Source: Streptomyces sp. 1-11
Lineage (GTDB): Bacteria > Actinomycetota > Actinomycetes > Streptomycetales > Streptomycetaceae
NCBI RefSeq assembly: GCF_007176755.1
Contig: NZ_BJTV01000001.1
Coordinates: forward strand, 1 to 64,000
Direction of reading: 5' to 3'
Length of the DNA: 64,000 nt
Shown here: positions 10,962 to 19,904 of the stretch, one piece after another
Layout of the letters: each line of letters starts with the position of its first letter
How positions within the stretch are numbered: the first letter of the stretch is position 1
Translations under genes and position numbers: made by a program
The notes under the pieces: model-generated
What the model was told of the DNA's origin: nothing
Seen by the model: the letters and a program-made list of their open reading frames with translations, nothing else
The model's database searches: none

Positions 10962-11108
10962 GGCTGCCCTCCTTGACGTCTTCGTCGGCATCACCGGCGT
11001 GCGGCTCACGTCCGGGGTGGGGGATGCCGTGACTATCTCCCGCCCTGTGAGAGCGGTCACCCTTCCGTTCATTTAGTTCACGCCTGAAAGGAGAGGCACA
11101 CTGCAGGC

Positions 11109-12740
11109 ATGCGTCTCCCGTCCCTGCCCCGGCCCCGGCCCCGCAGCCTGGCGACCCAGCTGTTCGCCGTGCAGGCGGTGCTGATCGCGGTGGTGGTGGC
11201 CGGGTACGCGCTGTTCACCTACCTCAACGACGGCCGGCAGGCGCAGGACGCGGCGGCCCGGCACGCGACCGCCGTGGCCCGCTCGGTGGCGGACTCCCCC
11301 TCGGTCCGCGCGGCGATCCACACCCCCGACCCGACCGCGGAGCTGCAGCCCTACGCGGTGCGGGTGATGCGGGACACGAACGTCGACTTCGTGACGATCA
11401 TGAACCCCGCCGGCATCCGCTGGACGCATCCCGACGAGCGGCAGATAGGCCGGCACTTCCTGGGCAGGACCGATCCCGCACGGCACGGCCGCACCTTCAC
11501 CGAGACCTACACCGGCACCCTCGGCGCGTCCGTGCGCGCGGTGACCCCGGTGGAGGAGAACGGCCGGGTCATCGGGCTGGTGAGCGCGGGCATCAAGGTC
11601 GAGGCGATCAGCGCCCGGGTCCAGGAGCAGGTCACCGCCCTGCTGGGGGTGGCCGGCGGGACCCTGCTGCTGGGCGCGGTGGGCACCTATGTGATCAACG
11701 CCCGGCTGCGCCGGCACACCCACGGCATGAACGCGACCGAGCTGAGCCGGATGCACGACTACCACCAGGCCGCCCTGCACGCGGTGCGCGAGGGGCTGCT
11801 GATGCTGGACGGGCAGTACCGGGTGGCGCTGATCAACGACGGCGGCCGTGAGCTGCTGGGGGTGGGCGGCGCCGGTGACCCGGACCTGATCGGGCGCTCG
11901 GTGGCCGACCTGGGGCTGCCGGTTCCGCTGACCGGGGCGCTGCTGTCCTCGCAGCCGCGGGTGGACGAGGTGCACCTGACGGCGTCCCGGGTGCTGGTGG
12001 TGAACACCTCACCGGTGTCGGGCGGCGAGCGCCGGGGCACCGTGGTGACGCTGCGCGACGTGACCGAGCTGCAGTCCCTGATGGGCGAGCTGGACTCGGA
12101 GCGGGGCTTCACGCAGGCGCTGCGGTCGCAGGCGCACGAGGCGGCGAACCGCCTGCACACGGTCGTCTCGCTGATCGAGCTGGGCCGGGCCGAGGAGGCG
12201 GTGGAGTTCGCGACGGCCGAACTGGAGCTGGCGCAGGCGCTGACCGACCAGGTGGTCGCGGCGGTGAGCGAGCCGGTGCTGGCCGCGCTGCTGCTGGGCA
12301 AGACCGCGCAGGCGAACGAGCGGGGCGTGGAGCTGGTGGTGTCGGCGGACAGCCGGCTGGACGACGAGCTGCTGCCCGCGGGCCTGTCCGCGCGGGACCT
12401 GGTGACCATCCTCGGCAACCTCATCGACAACGCGGTGGACGCGGCGCAGGGCAGCACCGGGGCCCGGGTCACGGTGACGGCGTACGCGGAGGGCGCCGAG
12501 CTGGTGCTGCGGGTCTCGGACACGGGGGCCGGGGTCGACCCGGCCCACGCGGACCTGGTATTCCAGCGGGGGTACTCGACGAAACCGGCGGGTCCCGGCG
12601 GACGGGGCCTGGGCCTGGCCCTGGTCCGGCAGGCGGTCACGCGTCACGAGGGCGCGCTGGCGGTGGCGGAGGCCGAGGAGGGCGGCGCGGTGTTCGAGGT
12701 GCGGTTGCCGTTGCGCACGGCGGTGGGTGGCGGCGGATGA
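11109..12740 (+). CDS. Sensor histidine kinase, CitA/DcuS type
   Basis: 543 aa. Two membrane helices (about 15-38 and 175-197) flank an extracytoplasmic PAS-like sensor domain of about 135 residues; then a cytoplasmic PAS (about 210-310), the phospho-acceptor segment with H343 (SQAHEAANRLHTV) and an ATPase domain with NLIDNAVDA and GRGLGLALV. This is the citrate/C4-dicarboxylate sensor architecture. The gene is divergent from dctA and its stop overlaps the regulator start. AAGGAG lies about 15 nt before the ATG, a longer spacing than usual. Confidence 0.9.
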   Translation: MRLPSLPRPRPRSLATQLFAVQAVLIAVVVAGYALFTYLNDGRQAQDAAARHATAVARSVADSPSVRAAIHTPDPTAELQPYAVRVMRDTNVDFVTIMNPAGIRWTHPDERQIGRHFLGRTDPARHGRTFTETYTGTLGASVRAVTPVEENGRVIGLVSAGIKVEAISARVQEQVTALLGVAGGTLLLGAVGTYVINARLRRHTHGMNATELSRMHDYHQAALHAVREGLLMLDGQYRVALINDGGRELLGVGGAGDPDLIGRSVADLGLPVPLTGALLSSQPRVDEVHLTASRVLVVNTSPVSGGERRGTVVTLRDVTELQSLMGELDSERGFTQALRSQAHEAANRLHTVVSLIELGRAEEAVEFATAELELAQALTDQVVAAVSEPVLAALLLGKTAQANERGVELVVSADSRLDDELLPAGLSARDLVTILGNLIDNAVDAAQGSTGARVTVTAYAEGAELVLRVSDTGAGVDPAHADLVFQRGYSTKPAGPGGRGLGLALVRQAVTRHEGALAVAEAEEGGAVFEVRLPLRTAVGGGG

Positions 12741-13435
12741 CCGGGGAGCGACAGGCGATCCGGGTCCTCGTGGTGGAGGACGATCCGGTCGCCGCCGACG
12801 CGCACGTGATGTACGTCGGGCGGGTGCCGGGGTTCGTCGCGGTCGGGAAGGCGCACACCGGGGCGGAGGCACGACGGTTCCTGGACCGGACGGCGGTGGA
12901 CCTGCTGCTCCTCGATCTGCACCTGCCCGATGTGCACGGACTGCAGCTCGCCCGGTCCCTGCGGGCGGCGGGGCACCACGCGGACGTCATAGCGGTGACG
13001 TCGGCGCGGGATCTGGCCGTGGTCCGCGAGGGCGTCTCGCTGGGCGTCGTGCAGTACGTCCTGAAGCCGTTCACCTTCGCCACGCTGCGCGACCGGCTGG
13101 TGCGCTACGCCGAGTTCCACGCCGCGGTGGGCGAGGCCAGCGGGCAGGACGAGGTGGACCGTGCCCTGGCCGTGCTGCGCGCGCCGTCCCCCGCCGCGCT
13201 GCCGAAGGGCCTGAGCGGTCCCACCCTGGAGCGGGTGACCGGCGCCCTGCGGGAGGCCCCGGAGGGTCTGGCGGCGACCGGCGTCGCCGAGGCCGTGGGC
13301 ATCTCCCGGATCACCGCCCGCCGCTACCTGGAGCACCTGGTCGACGCCGGAAGGGCCGAGCGGCGCCCGGTCTACGGCCAGGTCGGCCGCCCGGAACTGG
13401 TCTACCGCTGGACCCCGGGCCCCCCGTCCCGCTGA
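12737..13435 (+). CDS. Response regulator, CitB/DcuR type
   Basis: 232 aa. N-terminal receiver domain with phospho-acceptor D60 (LLLLDLHLPD) and the K of LKPF; C-terminal helix-turn-helix AAT-GVAEAVGISRITARRYLEHL as in CitB/DcuR regulators. The ATG overlaps the kinase stop (ATGA, 12737-12740). It probably activates dctA in response to external dicarboxylates; that is inference from gene order and family. Confidence 0.9.
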   Translation: MTGERQAIRVLVVEDDPVAADAHVMYVGRVPGFVAVGKAHTGAEARRFLDRTAVDLLLLDLHLPDVHGLQLARSLRAAGHHADVIAVTSARDLAVVREGVSLGVVQYVLKPFTFATLRDRLVRYAEFHAAVGEASGQDEVDRALAVLRAPSPAALPKGLSGPTLERVTGALREAPEGLAATGVAEAVGISRITARRYLEHLVDAGRAERRPVYGQVGRPELVYRWTPGPPSR

Positions 13436-13462
13436 CCCCGGGCCCCGGGCCCCGGGCCCCGA

Positions 13463-14326
13463 TCACACCCCCTCCCCCACGTCCCCTGCCCCCCTGACAC
13501 CCGGCACCCCGGCCGTCCCGGCGCCCGGCGCGCCGGCGGCTCCGGCACCCGGCACTCCGGCCGTCCCGTCACCCGCCGGCCCGTCACCCGCCGTCCCGTC
13601 GTCAGGGGCCCCGGCTGCTCCGCCTCCGTGGTCCGGCCCCCAGCCGGCCCCGGGCGCAGCACCCGGCGCCCCCGCGGCTCCAGCCCCGTCACCCGGCGCC
13701 CCCGCGGCTCCAGCCCCGTCACCCGGCGCCCCCGCGGCTCCAGCCGCGGCGCCCGGCGCCGCCGCGGCCGGTCCGCCGGAGGCGCCCGTCCCGAACGGCA
13801 GCGCGTACTGGACGATGTAGACGCCCAGGCCGGTCACCGAGGCGGCTTCCAGGACGGACAGGGTCGCCAGTCCCGGCGGGACGTCGTCGCCGACCCAGTA
13901 GACGATCAGCGCGCTCAGCGGCACCACGCAGAAGGCCAGCAGGTCGACCACGCACTGGGCGGCCTTGCGGGACACCCGTCGCGCGTCGCCCCGGTGGGCG
14001 GTCTCCCAGCGGAAGACCTCCGCGTCCCGCACCCGGACCGTCGCGGCGAGCCGGGGCCCCAGCTCCTCGCGCACATAGGCCCCGATGGCGGAGATCTTCT
14101 GGTCGTTGACCAGGTACGTCCAGCCCAGCACGACGCACACCGGCGGCAGCGCCAGCAGCATCGCGGTCTGTTTGGCCTGCGCGGCGGCCGCGATCACGGC
14201 GGCCACGACGGTCAGCGTGACGTAGAGCAGATTGTCCCGGAACCCGATGCGGGTCTTCTGCTCGTCCTTGATCGTCTGGTACTCGGCGAGCAGCAACTGC
14301 CCCACGCCGATGTCCGGTTCGGCCAT
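13463..14326 (-). CDS. Four-helix membrane protein with Gly/Ala/Pro repeat tail
   Basis: 287 aa, not assigned to a characterised family. Hydrophobic helices at about 32-50, 54-73, 122-146 and 152-177, with a charged, probably cytoplasmic loop between the second and third. From residue 180 the protein is a low-complexity tail built of GAAGAPGDGA-like decapeptides and relatives, encoded partly by exact 30-bp DNA repeats. The first two thirds look well conserved and the tail probably varies in length by slippage. ATG 14326 has a G-rich stretch (GGGAAGGGG) upstream. It converges on the regulator gene at 13435. Function unknown. Confidence 0.75.
   Translation of the reverse strand: MAEPDIGVGQLLLAEYQTIKDEQKTRIGFRDNLLYVTLTVVAAVIAAAAQAKQTAMLLALPPVCVVLGWTYLVNDQKISAIGAYVREELGPRLAATVRVRDAEVFRWETAHRGDARRVSRKAAQCVVDLLAFCVVPLSALIVYWVGDDVPPGLATLSVLEAASVTGLGVYIVQYALPFGTGASGGPAAAAPGAAAGAAGAPGDGAGAAGAPGDGAGAAGAPGAAPGAGWGPDHGGGAAGAPDDGTAGDGPAGDGTAGVPGAGAAGAPGAGTAGVPGVRGAGDVGEGV
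13661..13745. repeat. 30-bp tandem repeat, about 2.8 copies
   Basis: Exact copies start at 13661, 13691 and 13721 (the third is partial). Each encodes one decapeptide of the tail of the membrane protein on the minus strand. Copy number is likely to vary between strains. Confidence 0.9.
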
Positions 14327-14556
14327 GTGCGCCCCTTCCCCCCCTGCGTACCTGGAGAGTCTGCCTCAGCCGGGGCCCGCCATTCCGGCTCTCGCCGCAC
14401 TTCCGCCGGAGTCGGCGCTCACGGACCGGCCGGCCGGCGGACGGCCGCCTCGCCTGCCCCGTCCGCCGAACGTCCAAATCCGTGCCCCCGCACAGCGGGT
14501 GATCCTGGTGGAACCCACCGTGGTCAGCGGCCCGCCGCGGCCCTAGCTTGTCCCGA

Positions 14557-15264
14557 GTGCGCCCACTCCCGTCCCGACCCGATTCCGCCGGCCCCCCGTT
14601 CGACGCCCAGGCCGCCCGCAGACTGCGGGCGGCCCTCGGCATGGGGCCCGAGCACGTCGCCCACACCATGCGCGTCTCGTACGGGCTGCCGTACGTGACA
14701 CCCGGCCTCGTGGTCGCCTGGGAACGCGGCACGGCCGCCCCGGGCGGCGCCGAGATCGGCGCGCTCGCCGGGGTGTTGTGGTGCTCCCCGGGAGAACTCA
14801 TCAGCCGCCCGCGGACCCTGCGCGAGCACCGCGTCGCCCGCGGGATCGCGCCGGAGGACGTCGCCCACGCGGTCGGCATGGATCTGCGCGGTTACCTGCG
14901 GGCGGAGGAGAGCGGGCAGTGGCGCGGCGACGAACGCCGGTCGGCCGCCCTCGCCCGGGTGCTGGAGCTCGCCCCGCCCGACTTCGTCGCCGTCACGGGC
15001 CGCGAGGCGCCGCTCGCCGGCCTGCTGCGCGGCGCGGTGACGACCCGCTGGCAGGCCCAGGTGCGGCCGGTGACGAGACTGGTGCCCCTGGCTCAGGGCG
15101 TCGTGGAGGAGGCGCTGCGGGAGCTGCACCAGGACTACCAGGGGCGCATGGCCGCCACCCTCGGCTGGGGCGGCGGCGGCAGCGGCGCGGGCGAGTCCGG
15201 CCGGGAGTTCCTCGACCGGATCGTGGACAACTTCTGGGCGGCGGTGACGTCCAGGAGCCGCTGA
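14557..15264 (+). CDS. Helix-turn-helix DNA-binding protein (leaderless)
   Basis: 235 aa. Contains two helix-turn-helix-like units in tandem: one around VAHTMRVSYG followed by PGLVVAWERG, and a second around APEDVAHAVGMDLRGYLRAEE, a duplicated XRE-like arrangement. The C-terminal third is an alpha-helical region with a GGGGSGAG linker. A TTG at 14548 is also in frame, but the hexamer TAGCTT (14544-14549) ends seven nt before GTG 14557, which fits a leaderless mRNA starting at that GTG. It converges on pfkA with 17 bp between stops. Target unknown. Confidence 0.75.
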   Translation: MRPLPSRPDSAGPPFDAQAARRLRAALGMGPEHVAHTMRVSYGLPYVTPGLVVAWERGTAAPGGAEIGALAGVLWCSPGELISRPRTLREHRVARGIAPEDVAHAVGMDLRGYLRAEESGQWRGDERRSAALARVLELAPPDFVAVTGREAPLAGLLRGAVTTRWQAQVRPVTRLVPLAQGVVEEALRELHQDYQGRMAATLGWGGGGSGAGESGREFLDRIVDNFWAAVTSRSR

Positions 15265-15281
15265 GCAGGGGGCGGGAGGGC

Positions 15282-16307
15282 CTAGAAGACCGACTCCGCC
15301 TCGTCCATGCGGTCCTTCGGGACCGTCTTCAGCTCGGTGACGGCCTCCGCGAGCGGGACCATCACGATGTCGGTGCCGCGCAGCGCGGTCATCCGGCCGA
15401 ACTCCCCGCGGTGCGCGGCCTCGACGGCGTGCCAGCCGAAGCGCGTGGCGAGGACCCGGTCGTAGGCGGTGGGCACGCCGCCGCGCTGGACGTGGCCGAG
15501 GATGACCGGCTTGGCCTCCTTGCCGAGCCGCCGCTCCAGCTCGTAGGCCAGCGCGGTGCCGATGCCCAGGAAGCGCTCGTGCCCGTACTGGTCGATCTCG
15601 CCCTTGCCGTAGTCCATGCTGCCCTCGGCGGGGTGCGCGCCCTCGGCGACGCAGATGACCGCGAACTTCTTGCCGCGGGCGAAGCGTTCCTCGACCATCT
15701 TGACCAGGTCGGCCGGGTCGAAGGGGCGTTCGGGCAGGCAGATCCCGTGGGCGCCGGCGGCCATGCCGGACTCCAGGGCGATCCAGCCGGCGTGCCGGCC
15801 CATGACCTCGACGACCATCACACGCTGGTGGGACTCGGCCGTGGTCTTCAGGCGGTCCATGGCCTCCGTGGCCACGCCGACGGCGGTGTCGAAGCCGAAG
15901 GTGCGGTCGGTGGAGGAGATGTCGTTGTCGATCGTCTTCGGCACGCCGACGACCGGCAGACCGGCGTCGGACAGCATCCGGGCCGCCGTCAGGGTGCCCT
16001 CGCCGCCGATCGGGATCAGCGCGTCGATGCCGAACTCCTCGACCATGTCGGCGGCGCCCTCGCAGGCCTCGCGCAGCCGGTCGCGCTGGAGCCGGGAGGA
16101 GCCGAGGATGGTGCCGCCGCGAGCGAGGATGCCGCTGACCGCGTCCAGGTCCAGCGCCCGGTAGTGGCGGTCGAGCAGGCCCCGGTAGCCGTCCTCGAAG
16201 CCGATGACCTCGTCGCCGTACTGCGCCACCGCCCGGTGCACGACCGACCGGATCACGGCGTTCAGGCCGGGGCAGTCGCCGCCTGCGGTGAGAACTCCGA
16301 TGCGCAT
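15282..16307 (-). CDS. pfkA: 6-phosphofructokinase PfkA
   Basis: 341 aa, the committed step of glycolysis. Ligand motifs: TAGGDCPG (ATP/PPi site), GGEGT (101-105) and PKTIDND (123-129) with catalytic D127. With E. coli numbering the determinants fall at G104 and K124: G104 is typical of ATP users, K124 of pyrophosphate users, a mixed signature known from actinobacterial ATP-dependent enzymes. Divergent from pta. On the minus strand a TTGACA (16421-16416) upstream could be part of its promoter. Confidence 0.93.
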   Translation of the reverse strand: MRIGVLTAGGDCPGLNAVIRSVVHRAVAQYGDEVIGFEDGYRGLLDRHYRALDLDAVSGILARGGTILGSSRLQRDRLREACEGAADMVEEFGIDALIPIGGEGTLTAARMLSDAGLPVVGVPKTIDNDISSTDRTFGFDTAVGVATEAMDRLKTTAESHQRVMVVEVMGRHAGWIALESGMAAGAHGICLPERPFDPADLVKMVEERFARGKKFAVICVAEGAHPAEGSMDYGKGEIDQYGHERFLGIGTALAYELERRLGKEAKPVILGHVQRGGVPTAYDRVLATRFGWHAVEAAHRGEFGRMTALRGTDIVMVPLAEAVTELKTVPKDRMDEAESVF

Positions 16308-16429
16308 CGTGCTGTGTCTCCTGCTCGCTGTCGGTGCCTGTGAGCCAATCCCGATTGTTTCACGTCCGCCGACCGGGTGATGTCTTGACGGGCGCCTTAA
16401 CCCTCCCCGGGGGTATTGTCAAGAGGGTT

Positions 16430-16454
16430 CCGCCCAGCCGGGCGGGCGATTTTT
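16430..16454 (+). terminator. Terminator-like hairpin in the pta leader
   Basis: CCGCCC (16430-16435), loop AGCC, GGGCGG (16440-16445), followed by a T-run (16450-16454), about 50 nt before the pta GTG. No gene ends here on the plus strand (pfkA is divergent), so if transcribed it would be an attenuator-like element of pta-ackA. Confidence 0.5.
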
Positions 16455-16506
16455 GTGCCACGGAAGAGACCGGCGGGACGACGAGACGGAAGAACGGAGT
16501 GCACAC

Positions 16507-18597
16507 GTGACGCGCAGCGTGTACGTGACCGGCATCGACCGCGGCGACGGCCGCCAGGTGGTCGAACTGGGGGTCATGGAGCTGCTGACCCGGCAGGTGG
16601 ACCGGGTGGGCGTGTTCCGGCCACTCGTCCACGACGGACCCGACCGCATGTTCGAGCTGCTGCGCTCGCGCTACCGGCTCTCGCAGGACCCGGCCACCGT
16701 CTACGGCATGGACTACGTCGAGGCGTCCGCGCTCCAGGCCGAGCAGGGCACCGACGAACTGGTCTCCACCCTGGTCGACCGCTTCCACCTGGTGGCCCGT
16801 GACTACGACGTCGTCCTGGTCCTCGGCACCGACTTCGCCGCCACCCAGCTCCCCGACGAACTCTCCCTGAACGCCCGCCTGGCCAACGAGTTCGGCGCGT
16901 CCGTGCTCCCGGTGGTGGGCGGCCGCGGGCAGCCCGCCGACTCGGTGCGCGCGGAGATCCGCAACGCGTTCCGGGCGTACGACGGGCTCGGCTGCGACGT
17001 GCTCGCCATGGTCGCCAACCGGGTGGACCGCGAGGACCGCGACGAGATCGCGCGGCGGCTCGCGGACCGGCTTCCGGTGCCCGTGTACGTGCTGCCCGAC
17101 GAACCCGCGCTGTCCGCGCCCACGGTCGCGCAGATCGCCCAGGCCCTCGACGCCCGGGTGCTGCTCGGCGACGACTCCGGGCTGGCCCGGGACGCGCTGG
17201 ACTTCGTGTTCGGCGGCGCGATGCTGCCCAACCTCCTCACCGCGCTGACCCCGGGCTGCCTGGTGGTGACCCCGGGCGACCGCGCCGACCTGGTCGTCGG
17301 CTCGCTGGCCGCGCACAGCGCCGGGACCCCACCGATAGCCGGGGTGCTGCTCACCCTGAACGAGGTGCCGAGCCAGGAGATCCTCACGCTGGCCGCCCGG
17401 CTCGCCCCGGGCACCCCGGTGCTCTGCGTGGCCGGCAACAGCTTCCCCACCGCCGAGCGGCTGTTCTCGATGGAGGGCAAGATGACCGCGGCCACCCCGC
17501 GCAAGGCGGAGACCGCGCTCGGCCTGTTCGAGCGGTACGCGGACAGCGCGGACCTCGCGCGCCGCGTCTCGGCCCCGAGCAGCGACCGGGTGACCCCGAT
17601 GATGTTCGAGCACAAGCTGCTGGAGCAGGCCCGCGCAGACCGGCGCCGGGTCGTGCTGCCGGAGGGGTCCGAGGAGCGGGTGCTGCACGCGGCCGAGGTG
17701 CTGCTGCGCCGGGGCGTGTGCGACCTGACCCTGCTCGGCCCGGCCGACGCGATCCGCAAGAAGGCGGCCGACCTGGGCATCGACCTGGGCGACAGCCAGG
17801 TGATCGACCCGGCCACCTCCGAGCTGCGCGACGCGTTCGCCGAGCGGTACGCCCAGTTGCGCGCCCACCGCGGCGTGACCGTGGAGCTGGCCTACGACGT
17901 CGTGTCGGACGTCAACTACTTCGGCACCCTGATGGTGCAGGAGGGCCTGGCCGACGGCATGGTGTCCGGCTCGGTGCACTCCACCGCCGCCACCATCCGG
18001 CCGGCGTTCGAGATCATCAAGACGACGCCGGAGTCCTCGATCGTCTCCTCGGTCTTCTTCATGTGCCTGGCCGACAAGGTGCTGGTCTACGGCGACTGCG
18101 CGGTCAACCCCGACCCGGACGCCGAGCAGCTCGCGGACATCGCCGTCCAGTCGGCGGTCACCGCCGCGCGGTTCGGGGTGGAGCCGAGGATCGCGATGCT
18201 GTCGTACTCCACGGGCACCTCCGGCTCGGGCGCCGACGTGGACAAGGTGCGCCAGGCAACCGAGCTGGCGCGGGCGCGGCGCCCGGACCTGAAGATCGAG
18301 GGGCCGATCCAGTACGACGCGGCCGTGGAGCCGTCCGTGGCCGCCACCAAGCTGCCCGGCTCGGAGGTCGCCGGGCAGGCCACCGTGCTGATCTTCCCCG
18401 ACCTGAACACCGGCAACAACACCTACAAGGCCGTGCAGCGCTCGGCCGGCGCCGTCGCGGTCGGCCCGGTGCTGCAGGGCCTGCGCAAGCCGGTCAACGA
18501 CCTGTCCCGGGGCGCGCTCGTCCAGGACATCGTCAACACCGTCGCCATCACGGCGATCCAGGCCCAGACCCCCAGCGAGAAGGCGGCCGAGCTGTGA
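16507..18597 (+). CDS. pta: Phosphate acetyltransferase with BioD-like N-terminal domain
   Basis: 696 aa. Converts acetyl-CoA and phosphate to acetyl phosphate. The long form: an N-terminal P-loop-like BioD domain (YVTGIDRGDGRQ), a DRTGG domain in the middle (about 215-330), and the catalytic C-terminal PTA domain from about 370, with LPEGSEERVLHAA and the conserved SYSTGTSGSG and FPDLNTGNN stretches. In the N-terminal domain the usual P-loop of BioD is degraded, as in other long Pta proteins, where the domain is regulatory. GTG 16507 has GGAG seven nt upstream. The stop overlaps the ackA start (GTGA). Confidence 0.94.
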   Translation: MTRSVYVTGIDRGDGRQVVELGVMELLTRQVDRVGVFRPLVHDGPDRMFELLRSRYRLSQDPATVYGMDYVEASALQAEQGTDELVSTLVDRFHLVARDYDVVLVLGTDFAATQLPDELSLNARLANEFGASVLPVVGGRGQPADSVRAEIRNAFRAYDGLGCDVLAMVANRVDREDRDEIARRLADRLPVPVYVLPDEPALSAPTVAQIAQALDARVLLGDDSGLARDALDFVFGGAMLPNLLTALTPGCLVVTPGDRADLVVGSLAAHSAGTPPIAGVLLTLNEVPSQEILTLAARLAPGTPVLCVAGNSFPTAERLFSMEGKMTAATPRKAETALGLFERYADSADLARRVSAPSSDRVTPMMFEHKLLEQARADRRRVVLPEGSEERVLHAAEVLLRRGVCDLTLLGPADAIRKKAADLGIDLGDSQVIDPATSELRDAFAERYAQLRAHRGVTVELAYDVVSDVNYFGTLMVQEGLADGMVSGSVHSTAATIRPAFEIIKTTPESSIVSSVFFMCLADKVLVYGDCAVNPDPDAEQLADIAVQSAVTAARFGVEPRIAMLSYSTGTSGSGADVDKVRQATELARARRPDLKIEGPIQYDAAVEPSVAATKLPGSEVAGQATVLIFPDLNTGNNTYKAVQRSAGAVAVGPVLQGLRKPVNDLSRGALVQDIVNTVAITAIQAQTPSEKAAEL

Positions 18598-19805
18598 CCA
18601 CCCCGACCCGAGTCCTCGTCCTCAACTCCGGCTCCTCGTCGGTGAAGTACCAGCTCCTGGACATGCGGGACAGCAGCCGGCTGGCGGTGGGTCTTGTCGA
18701 GCGGATCGGCGAGCAGACCTCGCGGCTGGAGCACACCTGCGTCATGAGCGGCGAGACCCGCGAGCAGGACGGGCCGATCGCCGACCACGACGCGGCGCTG
18801 AAGGCCGTGGCCGGGGAGCTGGCCCGGGACGGCGTGGGCCTGGACTCGCCCGAGCTGGCCGCGATCGGGCACCGTGTGGTGCACGGCGGGATGTTCTTCA
18901 CCGAGCCGACCCTGATCGACGACGCGGTGCTCACCGAGATCGAGCGGCTGATCCCGGTCGCGCCGCTGCACAACCCGGCCAACCTCACCGGCGTCCGCAC
19001 CGCGAAGGCGCTGCGCCCGGACCTGCCCCAGGTGGCGGTCTTCGACACCGCCTTCCACACGACGATGCCGGAGTCCGCGGCGCGCTACGCGATCGACCCG
19101 AGGATCGCGGACCGGCACCGCATCCGCCGCTACGGGTTCCACGGCACCTCGCACGCCTACGTCTCCCGCCGGACCGCGAAGCTGCTGGGCAAGGACCCCT
19201 CGGAGGTGAACGTCATCGTGCTGCACCTGGGCAACGGCGCCTCCGCGTCCGCCGTCGAGAAGGGCCGCTGCGTGGACACCTCGATGGGGCTCACGCCTTT
19301 GGAGGGGCTGGTGATGGGTACGCGATCCGGTGACCTTGATCCGGCGGTCATCTTCCATTTGGCCCGCGTCGGCGGAATGTCCATGGACGAGATCGACGGT
19401 CTTCTCAACAAGAGGAGCGGTCTGTTCGGCCTGTGCGGGGACAATGACATGCGGGAGATCCGCCGGCGGGTCGACGAGGGCGACGAAGAGGCCGCCCTCG
19501 CCTTCGACATTTACATTCACCGGCTCAAGAAGTACATCGGCGCCTATTTCGCGGTGCTCGGCCGGGTGGACGCGGTGGCGTTCACGGCCGGGGTCGGCGA
19601 GAACGCGGCGGCGGTGCGCGAGGCCGCGATCGCCGGACTCGAACCGCTGGGCCTGGTGGTCGACGGCGGGCTGAACGCGGCGCGCGGCCGGGAACCGCGG
19701 CTGATCTCGCCCGCGTCCGCCCGGGTGGCGGTCGCGGTGGTGCCGACCGACGAGGAACTGGAGATCGCGACGCAGACCTACGAACTGGTCGGAAAGAAGA
19801 GCTGA
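18594..19805 (+). CDS. ackA: Acetate kinase
   Basis: 403 aa, converts acetyl phosphate and ADP to acetate and ATP. ASKHA-family motifs visible: NSGSSSVKYQL at the N-terminus, HRVVHGG, FHGTSHAYVS with the catalytic His, HLGNGAS and TRSGDLDP. Starts with the GTG that overlaps the pta stop, so Pta and AckA are made together as the overflow branch from acetyl-CoA. pyk follows after 99 bp with its own promoter. Confidence 0.95.
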   Translation: MTTPTRVLVLNSGSSSVKYQLLDMRDSSRLAVGLVERIGEQTSRLEHTCVMSGETREQDGPIADHDAALKAVAGELARDGVGLDSPELAAIGHRVVHGGMFFTEPTLIDDAVLTEIERLIPVAPLHNPANLTGVRTAKALRPDLPQVAVFDTAFHTTMPESAARYAIDPRIADRHRIRRYGFHGTSHAYVSRRTAKLLGKDPSEVNVIVLHLGNGASASAVEKGRCVDTSMGLTPLEGLVMGTRSGDLDPAVIFHLARVGGMSMDEIDGLLNKRSGLFGLCGDNDMREIRRRVDEGDEEAALAFDIYIHRLKKYIGAYFAVLGRVDAVAFTAGVGENAAAVREAAIAGLEPLGLVVDGGLNAARGREPRLISPASARVAVAVVPTDEELEIATQTYELVGKKS

Positions 19806-19864
19806 GCAATACACCGGAGTAACACGCCTGAGCGCATGACCGCCCATTTGTATCTTCCGCCAGA

Positions 19865-19898
19865 CGGAATATTCCGCAGCGAAACAAACCGATAGGAT
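19865..19898 (+). promoter_or_regulatory. pyk promoter with palindrome over the -35 position
   Basis: TAGGAT (19893-19898) ends six nt before the pyk ATG. Seventeen bp upstream, where the -35 box should be, lies the perfect 12-bp palindrome CGGAATATTCCG (19865-19876). A dimeric regulator bound there would compete with RNA polymerase. Confidence 0.5.
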
Positions 19899-19904
19899 CG
19901 CCCC

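Noticed and set aside
13433..13460. Tandem CCCCGGG repeats as a regulatory site
   Set aside because: Three 7-bp GC units between converging genes; simple low complexity, at most part of a terminator.
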